A stretch of 28,304 nt of DNA, from NCBI GenBank assembly GCA_938033695.1, contig CALHKE010000016.1:1-28304 (forward strand), written 5' to 3'. This document shows, in pieces, positions 23,107-28,304 of the stretch. Origin of the DNA: an uncultured Candidatus Saccharibacteria bacterium. Lineage in GTDB: Bacteria; Patescibacteriota; Saccharimonadia; Saccharimonadales; Saccharimonadaceae. The notes under the pieces are model-generated. The model ran no database searches. It was not told the origin of the DNA and worked only from the letters and a program-made list of their open reading frames with translations. Position numbers and translations under genes: made by a program. Numbering within the stretch: position 1 is the stretch's first letter; every line of letters begins with the position of its first letter.

Positions 23107-23586
23107 ATGAGAAAAATGATTTTTGATGGTCAGAGAGAAGGCGAAGAGGTGCAGTTTGTGTTCCGACGCCATTTTTTGACGGCAAAGTCCGGTGTGATAT
23201 TTTTAATTTTAATGATTATGATCGGGGTGGGTTTAACTTTACTTTGGCCAAATAATATGATGATTTTTGAGACCTTCTTGGCACTGATTTTGGTGGGGAT
23301 ACTTGGGTTTTTATATTCTTACATGTTATGGTATTTTTCAATTTACATCGTGACGAATCAGCGAATTCGCCAGATTTCACAACGAGGTTTGTTTAAGAAA
23401 TCGGTGGTAGACTTGGGGTTAGATAAGATTCAGAGTATTTCTTATGGCGTAAATGGAATTCGGGCAGGGCTAATGGGTTATGGCACGATTGTAATTCAAA
23501 CGGCGGTGGGGGATTTGGTAATATCGATGGTGAAAAATTCAGAAAAAATTTATAACGATTTACAAAATCTAATTAACGAGAAGTAG
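23107..23586 (+). CDS. Membrane protein with bacterial PH domain (bPH2/YdbS-type)
   Basis: 159 residues. A short N-terminal part (REGEEVQFVFRRHFLT) leads to two TM helices (about 29-48 and 53-79), followed by a cytoplasmic bacterial PH domain (IYIVTNQRIRQISQRGLFKKSVVDLGLDKIQSISY to MVKNSEKIYNDLQNLI). The T-N-x-R-I and D-L-x-K-I-Q-S-I motifs are typical of the YdbS/DUF304 group, whose biochemical role is poorly known. No promoter separates it from the tRNA-Arg gene. ATG 23107 is used; 23116 (MIFDG) is the alternative. The foldase gene starts three bases after its stop. Confidence 0.8.
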   Translation: MRKMIFDGQREGEEVQFVFRRHFLTAKSGVIFLILMIMIGVGLTLLWPNNMMIFETFLALILVGILGFLYSYMLWYFSIYIVTNQRIRQISQRGLFKKSVVDLGLDKIQSISYGVNGIRAGLMGYGTIVIQTAVGDLVISMVKNSEKIYNDLQNLINEK

Positions 23587-23589
23587 GAA

Positions 23590-24705
23590 ATGAGCAAAGC
23601 GAAATTGGAAAACGAAGTGGATAAAACTATGACAAACGAAACTGAAGAGATCAAAGAAAAGAAACTTTCAATCGTGGCGAAGATGAAGCAGAAGCGCGAG
23701 CAGAAAAAGATTGAAGAGTTTAAAAACAAGACGGAGCTGGAAAAAGTGGAAGAGCGTCGTGAAGAGGTGCTCTCGAAAGGTCGTAAATTCAAATATCCAA
23801 TGCAATATGCGAAATATCGCGTGGTGACGGTGACAATTATTTTATCGTTGATGGCAGTGGTTTTGGCTTCGGGCGCGGGATATTTTATGCTTTACAAATG
23901 GCAGAGTACGAACCCAATTCTATATCGTTTGACGCAACTTTTGCCAGTATCAGTGGCTAATGTAAACGGCGCAGACGTACGTTATTCGGATTATCTTTTG
24001 ATTTATCATAGTACGATTACACCGATTGAAAAACAACAGGGTAAGCTAGATAACGCAAAAGACAATGACTTTATGGAGCAGCACTATAAACGCTTGGCGT
24101 TGGATGAGGCAGAGAATTATGCTTGGGCTCTGAAACTAGCTAAAGAAAATGATTTGACGGTGACGGATAAAGAAGTGGATGAAACGATTTTGGAGCACCG
24201 AAAAATTGGTGGCGTGGAACGCAGTGAAGAAGGATTCAAGAAGATCTTGGAAGATAATTTTGGTTTGACGATGAAAGAATATCGCCGGATGATTTATTTG
24301 TCACTAGTGAAAGAAAAAGTTTCGCAGGCAATTGATACTAATGCGGTGCAGCTTGCGGTACAGGTGGAATCTTTGATTAAATCCGGAAAAGATTTGAAGA
24401 CAATCTCGGAAGAATTAGGCGACAAGGTACTCTATGAAGAGACCGGTGGGCTAGTCGATAAGATGAACGTGGATGGCGGCAGATCACTAAAAGCGATGAG
24501 TCTCAATGCGGGGGAAATTTCGGATAAATTTGTATCAAGTTCAGGGGATGGTTATTACTTCGTGAAATTGGTGGCGAAAACCGATTCGACAGTGAATTAC
24601 ACTTCGATTAAAATTTCATTTACGGAATTTAATCGACAAATGAAGGAAATTCGAGATTCGGGGAAGATTAAAGAATTAATTAAAATTGATCGACAAGAAT
24701 CTTAA
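23590..24705 (+). CDS. Membrane-anchored SurA/PrsA-like peptidyl-prolyl isomerase
   Basis: 371 residues. A charged cytoplasmic Lys/Glu-rich region (1-75) precedes one TM helix (about 79-101) and an extracytoplasmic chaperone portion. ANVNGADVRYSDYLL (123-137) is the usual start of a SurA N-terminal domain, followed by helices with the typical K-E-N-x-x-V-T-D-K-E-V-D segment. The region at about 250-345 (FVSSSGDGYYFVKLVAKTDS at its end) matches a rotamase (parvulin) domain, though its core motifs are weak and activity is uncertain. In monoderms PrsA-type foldases assist folding of secreted proteins. A terminator follows at 24721. Confidence 0.78.
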   Translation: MSKAKLENEVDKTMTNETEEIKEKKLSIVAKMKQKREQKKIEEFKNKTELEKVEERREEVLSKGRKFKYPMQYAKYRVVTVTIILSLMAVVLASGAGYFMLYKWQSTNPILYRLTQLLPVSVANVNGADVRYSDYLLIYHSTITPIEKQQGKLDNAKDNDFMEQHYKRLALDEAENYAWALKLAKENDLTVTDKEVDETILEHRKIGGVERSEEGFKKILEDNFGLTMKEYRRMIYLSLVKEKVSQAIDTNAVQLAVQVESLIKSGKDLKTISEELGDKVLYEETGGLVDKMNVDGGRSLKAMSLNAGEISDKFVSSSGDGYYFVKLVAKTDSTVNYTSIKISFTEFNRQMKEIRDSGKIKELIKIDRQES

Positions 24706-24720
24706 AAATTGAAGATTTTG

Positions 24721-24752
24721 AGTCCACCTCGGGAAACAGGGGTGGACTTTTT
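24721..24752 (+). terminator. Rho-independent terminator after the foldase gene
   Basis: AGTCCACC (24721-24728) and GGTGGACT (24741-24748) form a perfect 8-bp stem with a T5 tract (24748-24752). Its T tract runs into the -35 of the next promoter. Confidence 0.9.
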
Positions 24753-24780
24753 GACGGATTAGATTACAATACTCTATAAG
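24751..24780 (+). promoter_or_regulatory. Promoter of the metallo-hydrolase gene
   Basis: TTGACG (24751-24756), 18-bp spacer, TATAAG (24775-24780). A leader of about 50 nt carries a small inverted repeat (CGTAA 24781-24785, TTACG 24793-24797) and ends in a strong GAAGGAGG Shine-Dalgarno before ATG 24835. This contrasts with the leaderless genes. Confidence 0.65.
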
Positions 24781-24834
24781 CGTAAGTTAAGATTACGAGT
24801 ACTTTAAACTTTAGAAAATTCGAAGGAGGGGGAT

Positions 24835-25551
24835 ATGGAACTAAAATTTTTGGGCAGAGGCTCGGCGTTTAATGTGAAGGAGGGGAATACGGCAGCGTAT
24901 TTCATTGATGATGATCAGTTATTCTTGATTGACTGTGGGGAGGATGTATTCGCGAAGCTAAAGCAAAAGAGTTTGCTGGGCAGAGTGAGGGCAGTGAATC
25001 TGATGATTACCCATACACATTCGGACCACATCGGTAGTCTGGGAAGTTTGGTGACTTATTTGTATCTGGTATTGCATCGACCGCTGAAAATTATTTTGCC
25101 GGATAATGATGAATACGTAAAAACGATTGAGCAGATTTTGCAAGGTTTTGGTTGTACAGAAGAAATGTATGATTTGGTGCAAGATACGCAGTATGATGAA
25201 AAATTTAAAAGTTTTTCAGGGGTACGTTATGTGAAAACTTGGCATTGTGCGGAGCTGATGAGTTTCGGTCTGATTTTTACCACAAAAGATGGTCTGATAT
25301 ATTATTCGGGCGATACAAAGGAGATTAAGAATTTACACTATCTTCTGAGTAAAGGAGTGCAGATTGCGCGAGCTTATATCGATGTAACTTCGGTGAAGAA
25401 TTCGAACGGGGCGCATTTGTTTGTGGGAAACTTGGCGATGGTAGTGCCGGAAGATTTGAGAAAGCGGATTTATTGTATGCATTTCAATGATGAAAACTGC
25501 ATCCAGATGGCGCTAGGTTACGGATTTTCTGTAGTGGAATGTGAAGCGTAA
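24835..25551 (+). CDS. RNase Z-like metallo-beta-lactamase-fold hydrolase
   Basis: 238 residues. The dinuclear metal site is complete: H60-x-H-x-D-H65 in ITHTHSDHIG, H137 in TWHCAE, D160 in YYSGDT and H216 in MHFND. The family includes tRNase Z and related nucleases or phosphodiesterases. At 238 residues it is shorter than typical RNase Z (about 300) and I see no exosite arm, so tRNA 3' processing is possible but not assured. Both tRNAs near here have encoded CCA. Preceded by its own promoter, followed by a terminator, so it is probably monocistronic. Confidence 0.82.
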   Translation: MELKFLGRGSAFNVKEGNTAAYFIDDDQLFLIDCGEDVFAKLKQKSLLGRVRAVNLMITHTHSDHIGSLGSLVTYLYLVLHRPLKIILPDNDEYVKTIEQILQGFGCTEEMYDLVQDTQYDEKFKSFSGVRYVKTWHCAELMSFGLIFTTKDGLIYYSGDTKEIKNLHYLLSKGVQIARAYIDVTSVKNSNGAHLFVGNLAMVVPEDLRKRIYCMHFNDENCIQMALGYGFSVVECEA

Positions 25552-25557
25552 AGCTGG

Positions 25558-25582
25558 AAGGGAGCAGGAGGCTCCCTTTTTT
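25558..25582 (+). terminator. Rho-independent terminator after the metallo-hydrolase gene
   Basis: AAGGGAGC (25558-25565) pairs with GCTCCCTT (25571-25578) around AGGAG, followed by T tract to 25582. Confidence 0.9.
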
Positions 25583-25586
25583 CTTG

Positions 25587-25592
25587 TATAAT
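25587..25592 (+). promoter_or_regulatory. -10 element of the methyltransferase gene, leaderless arrangement
   Basis: Perfect TATAAT just after the preceding terminator's T tract, ending seven bases before the ATG at 25600. The -35 zone overlaps the terminator hairpin and shows no match. Confidence 0.65.
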
Positions 25593-25599
25593 ATATAAT

Positions 25600-26067
25600 A
25601 TGAACCCTGAATTAAAAGATTTTGTAACTAAGTATTTTACTAGAGTCGGCAAGGCTTTAGATTTAGGATGTGGTGATGGGACCGATCTTGGGGGGTTGGA
25701 GAAAGTGGGCTGGGAGTGTGATGGTGTGGATATTATAACTGGAACGGATCTGAATGAAGTTTATTTATCGCCAAATGCGCCATATGACCTTGTCTATTCC
25801 AATTATGTAATTCAAAAACTCAAGACACCGGAGTCTTTGATTAAAACTATTGAAAATAATATAAAAAAGGGCGGAAAATTTTTTCTTCACACCTTCGATG
25901 AGTCTGATGAATTTGCGAAGAAAAAGTATACAAAAGAATCAATCCAGGAGTTATTTAAGGATACTGATTTGCAACCGGAATCCTGTGAGGTTATACGAGT
26001 TTGGGATGATGAAGTAGGGCACCAGCATTATCATCAGATTCTGCAAGTAAGTGGGGCAAAAAAATAG
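25600..26067 (+). CDS. Small class I SAM-dependent methyltransferase
   Basis: 155 residues. Motif I is LDLGCGDGTDL (20-30), the acidic residue at the end of strand 2 is in CDGVDIITGTDL, motif II/IV is APYDLVYSNYVIQKLKTPES and motif III is IKKGGKFFLHTFDES. This is a Methyltransf_11-type core without a substrate-specific domain, so the substrate (small molecule, lipid or RNA) cannot be told. It is more AT-rich in style than the pilus genes. The stop codon lies at the edge of a perfect 16-bp palindrome. Confidence 0.82.
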   Translation: MNPELKDFVTKYFTRVGKALDLGCGDGTDLGGLEKVGWECDGVDIITGTDLNEVYLSPNAPYDLVYSNYVIQKLKTPESLIKTIENNIKKGGKFFLHTFDESDEFAKKKYTKESIQELFKDTDLQPESCEVIRVWDDEVGHQHYHQILQVSGAKK

Positions 26068-26101
26068 TACGAGTAAGACTACTACGTAGTCTTACTCGTA
26101 C
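26067..26101. repeat. Perfect 16-bp inverted repeat with 3-nt loop
   Basis: GTACGAGTAAGACTAC (26067-26082) and its exact reverse complement (26086-26101) are separated by TAC. No T tract follows. The first base is the last base of the methyltransferase stop codon. It could form a strong hairpin at the mRNA 3' end or be a mobile or structural element. Confidence 0.85.
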
Positions 26102-26106
26102 AGGCG

Positions 26107-26148
26107 ACCATAAAAATAAAGAGCATGAATGCTCTTTCTTATTATGGT
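26107..26148. terminator. Hairpin, likely bidirectional terminator
   Basis: AAAGAGCAT (26118-26126) pairs perfectly with ATGCTCTTT (26129-26137), with A- and T-rich flanks usable in both directions. An outer arm ACCATAA (26107-26113) / TTATGGT (26142-26148) extends the structure. Confidence 0.7.
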
Positions 26149-26149
26149 C

Positions 26150-26167
26150 TGGTGCGAGTGGAGGGAG
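26150..26167 (-). repeat. Second copy of the tRNA-Gly 3' end
   Basis: These 18 bases are identical to 26240-26257, the 3' end (CCA, discriminator, acceptor strand and part of the T stem) of the tRNA-Gly gene on the - strand. Beyond them the match ends. The following AAAAT-CTCCCTC lets the copy fold into its own hairpin (GAGGGAG 26161-26167 / CTCCCTC 26173-26179). No D-arm or anticodon arm accompanies it. Confidence 0.85.
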
Positions 26168-26208
26168 AAAATCTCCCTCGGCCTCACCCCAAATAAATTA
26201 AAAAAATA

Positions 26209-26230
26209 AGAAAGCAAGCTTTCTATTTTT
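26209..26230. terminator. Terminator of tRNA-Gly (also usable on + strand)
   Basis: AGAAAGC (26209-26215) pairs with GCTTTCT (26218-26224) across a 2-nt loop. On the - strand it is followed by a long T tract (complement of 26200-26207) and lies 16 nt after the tRNA-Gly CCA; on the + strand ATTTTT follows. Confidence 0.8.
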
Positions 26231-26239
26231 CCAATTTAT

Positions 26240-26314
26240 TGGTGCGAGTGGAGGGAGTCGGACCCTCGTCTCTTCCTTGGGAAGGAAATATAATAGCCGT
26301 TATACGACACTCGC
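26240..26314 (-). tRNA. tRNA-Gly (anticodon CCC)
   Basis: 75 nt on the - strand with encoded CCA. The acceptor arm GCGAGTG / CACTCGC is perfectly paired, with discriminator A. The T-arm is GAGGG-TCCGACT-CCCTC. The anticodon loop is TTCCCAA with CCC (complement of 26279-26281) on stem TTTCC/GGAAG, reading GGG. A TAAAAT -10 on the - strand lies at 26323-26328, eight bases before its 5' end. It is transcribed against its neighbours and has its own terminator. Confidence 0.92.
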
Positions 26315-26404
26315 GTAACTTCATTTTATCATAATTTGAGAGAGATTCTGGAAAATTCACAGTGGCTTCATAATTGAGATTTAAAATAAAAATATGGAGG
26401 AACA

Positions 26405-27649
26405 ATGATTAAAAATGCGGTAGCTTATGTTTTGAGAAAACGCACGCGCACGATGTTGGTATTTTTGATTCTGTCTTTGATTTTAGCGGTGATTTATGCT
26501 GGTTTTTCGATAATGAAAACTAGTGAGAAAATGACGAACGCGATAAATAGCGCGAACGATTTTGGTGTGAAAATTAGATCATTAAAATCTGAAAAATTTA
26601 ATGCGGAAAGTTTCGAATCGGTCGGTAAAGAGCTTGGGGCAGAGAAGATTTATCAATATGAGGGAGTGGCTGAACTAAAAAACGGTAAGGTGGTGGCGGG
26701 CGAGCAAATGGTGATGCGAGAAGATTTGCCGGGCTACTTAGGAAACGCGATTATGCTACAGGCTATAAGTAATGTGGAAAAAGAGCCGTTATTTCGTAGT
26801 GAAGTATTTAAGTTGATTGAAGGGAAAAATATTGCGCGCGAGGAAGCTGGAAAGGTTTTGGTGCATGAAGCGCTAGCGAAGAAGAACCAGTGGAAGGTCG
26901 GTGATAAGGTGAGTCTAAAAGTTTTAGGGGAAGAGAAGGAATTAGAGCTTTTTATTCAAGGAATTTTTACCGGGAAAAAGCAAGAAAAATATACTGGCAT
27001 GTCTTCGGATTTTAGTGAGAATATGATGTTTACGGACTACGCGACGATGACGCAGGTTTTTGGCAAGAACAAACTGGTGACGAGTCTAAAGATATTGGTA
27101 TCTGATTCCGAAAAATTAGCGGCGTTAAAGGCGGAAATGAATAAAAAAAGTGTTCAGTTGGAAGACTATGAAATTAGTGAAGAGGAAAATCAGTTCTCGG
27201 GAATGGTGGAGTCTCTAGATATGGTGAAACAGATGATTTTTGCGATGATTATGGCGGTGATCGGGGCGGGAATAACTGTATTGTCCCTGGTGCTAATTCT
27301 TTGGGTGCGGGAAAGGATGTATGAAATTGGGATATTACTGGCGATTGGACGCAGTAAAATTAAAATTGTGGGGCAATTTATCTTGGAGTTGGTATTAGTT
27401 TCGCTGCCGGCAATGATTTTGGCGGCGATACTGGGAAGAATTTTTGTGGGATGGATCTTGAACGCGGTTTTACAGAAAGAGGGCTTAGATAATTTAGATT
27501 TAAGCAGCTTTACGACTGGTGGTGGGGGATTAGATATTTTTGCGATGAGCTACGGACTTTTGATTTTAATTATGGTTCTAGCAGTAATAGCGGCGTCGTG
27601 GATGATTTTAACGAAAAAACCGAAAGAAATTTTAGCGAAAATAAGTTAG
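26405..27649 (+). CDS. ABC transporter permease, FtsX/MacB type
   Basis: 414 residues. One N-terminal TM helix (about 16-37), a large extracytoplasmic domain (about 40-270, MacB periplasmic-core type) and three C-terminal TM helices (about 277-302, 321-345 and 371-398) make the FtsX-like layout. VRERMYEIGILLAIGRSKIKIVGQFILELVLV is the conserved coupling segment of the family. Such permeases do not import solutes; they export lipoproteins or peptides or transmit force, depending on partner. The ribosome binding site GGAGG (26396-26400) is strong. The ATPase gene follows eight bases after its stop. Confidence 0.88.
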   Translation: MIKNAVAYVLRKRTRTMLVFLILSLILAVIYAGFSIMKTSEKMTNAINSANDFGVKIRSLKSEKFNAESFESVGKELGAEKIYQYEGVAELKNGKVVAGEQMVMREDLPGYLGNAIMLQAISNVEKEPLFRSEVFKLIEGKNIAREEAGKVLVHEALAKKNQWKVGDKVSLKVLGEEKELELFIQGIFTGKKQEKYTGMSSDFSENMMFTDYATMTQVFGKNKLVTSLKILVSDSEKLAALKAEMNKKSVQLEDYEISEEENQFSGMVESLDMVKQMIFAMIMAVIGAGITVLSLVLILWVRERMYEIGILLAIGRSKIKIVGQFILELVLVSLPAMILAAILGRIFVGWILNAVLQKEGLDNLDLSSFTTGGGGLDIFAMSYGLLILIMVLAVIAASWMILTKKPKEILAKIS

Positions 27650-27657
27650 GAGGAAAA

Positions 27658-28284
27658 ATGAGTGTACTAAAAATTAAAAATGTTTCATATGCTTACGAGG
27701 GAAATCGGGAGAATATTTTAGAAGGGGTGGATCAGAAATTTGAGCGAGGGAAATTTTATGCGATTATCGGAAAATCGGGGGCGGGAAAATCTACCTTGCT
27801 TTCACTGCTCGCGGGATTAGACGAACCAAAGAGTGGCGAAATCTTGTTTGAGGATGAGAAGATTGGGAAATATGGCTATAGTTATCATCGCAAAAACCAT
27901 ATCGCTCTGGTTTTTCAGAACTATAATTTGATTGATTATTTAACGCCGCTAGAAAATATTAGATTAGTGAACCAAGAGGCGACAGATGAGATTTTGGTGA
28001 AGCTGGGACTAGATAAAGATCAAATAAATCGAAACGTGATGAAGCTTTCGGGTGGACAGCAACAACGCGTGGCGATTGCGCGGGCGTTAGTTTCGGAGGC
28101 GCCGATTATTTTGGCGGATGAGCCGACCGGAGCGCTTGATTCCAAGACGAGTGATGATGTGATGGAACTTTTTACTGAACTCAATAATGATGGAGTGACG
28201 ATTATTGTCATTACGCACTCACCAGAAATCGCCGCCAATGCAAAGCGAATTGTATATATTAAGGATGGATTAGTTACAGGATAA
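27658..28284 (+). CDS. ABC transporter ATP-binding protein, LolD/MacB type
   Basis: 208 residues. Walker A is GKSGAGKST (38-46), the Q-loop is ALVFQNYNL (Q87), the ABC signature is LSGGQQQR (130-137), Walker B is IILADEPTGALDS (150-162) and the switch His is in VITHSPE. ADEPTGALDS and the short length are typical of ATPases paired with FtsX-like permeases, matching the preceding gene. The start at ATG 27658 is preferred because AGGAGG is directly upstream; an in-frame ATG at 27598 lies within the permease gene and adds 20 unrelated residues. Confidence 0.92.
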   Translation: MSVLKIKNVSYAYEGNRENILEGVDQKFERGKFYAIIGKSGAGKSTLLSLLAGLDEPKSGEILFEDEKIGKYGYSYHRKNHIALVFQNYNLIDYLTPLENIRLVNQEATDEILVKLGLDKDQINRNVMKLSGGQQQRVAIARALVSEAPIILADEPTGALDSKTSDDVMELFTELNNDGVTIIVITHSPEIAANAKRIVYIKDGLVTG

Positions 28285-28286
28285 TT

Positions 28287-28304
28287 ATGAATTTACTCTC
28301 TTAC
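28287..28304 (+). CDS. Start of a further gene, cut by the window edge
   Basis: An ATG two bases after the ATPase stop, with AGGA upstream, opens a frame (MNLLSY) running off the end. Its tight spacing suggests it belongs to the same transporter operon. Only six codons are visible. Confidence 0.35.

Noticed and set aside
1..28304. CRISPR array, insertion sequence or prophage
   Set aside because: No regularly spaced direct repeats, transposase, integrase or phage structural gene found; the tRNA-end duplication is the only integration-like trace.
1..28304. UGA recoded as glycine, as in some CPR lineages
   Set aside because: The PilO-like and RNase HI genes end properly at TGA in ATGA overlaps, and no conserved protein needs TGA read through.

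Overview
The window is a gene-dense, AT-rich bacterial chromosome segment with almost everything on the + strand. The gene set suggests a monoderm member of the Candidate Phyla Radiation (Patescibacteria), most likely Saccharibacteria (TM7). It combines a compact type IV pilus assembly cluster without a secretin, a DnaG that has lost its zinc-finger ligands, many leaderless-looking promoters, small lineage-type membrane proteins and a BspA-like surface protein. TGA is read as stop (at two ATGA overlaps), so this is not one of the UGA-recoding CPR lineages. The phylum assignment is an inference; no rRNA is present to confirm it.

Layout. 1-1299: 3' end of argS, then oligoribonuclease and a small YjbR/MmcQ-like protein, closed by a terminator. 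1364-1892: mscL between two look-alike terminators. 1942-2604 (-): a one-TM protein divergent from dnaG, sharing a compact overlapping promoter region. 2643-7003: dnaG, a coiled-coil protein with a 12 x 12-nt repeat, and the primary sigma factor. 7073-8390: a two-TM VirB2/TrbC-like protein and a YegS-type lipid/diacylglycerol kinase.

8436-17658 is the type IV pilus cluster: pilM, pilN-like, pilO-like, a PilP-position protein, pilB, pilT and pilC. It runs on with tight spacing into RNase HI and a CYTH-domain protein. No prepilin, prepilin peptidase or PilQ is present here. The PilO-like and PilP-position proteins each carry a canonical EF-hand loop bracketed by two cysteines, which is the most distinctive feature of the locus.

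17695-18901: a protein resembling DUF4868/KwaB (the effector of Kiwa anti-phage systems) without a KwaA partner, followed by a tiny Cys-rich ORF. 18943-21541: a zinc/manganese ABC importer (znuA, znuC, znuB) with a His-rich loop. 21589-22966: a low-GC BspA-like LRR surface protein broken by a frameshift. 23024-25551: tRNA-Arg(CCU), a PH-domain membrane protein, a membrane-anchored SurA/PrsA-like foldase and an RNase Z-like metallo-hydrolase. 25600-26404: a small methyltransferase, a hairpin-rich intergenic region and tRNA-Gly(CCC) on the - strand, with a second copy of that tRNA's 3' end nearby. 26405 to the end: a FtsX/MacB-type permease and its ATPase, and the start of another gene.

Regulation seen in sequence: eight protein genes have a -10 hexamer ending only 6-9 nt before the start codon, often with an extended TGn motif, implying leaderless mRNAs. 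Genes inside operons and a few promoter-proximal genes instead use Shine-Dalgarno sequences.
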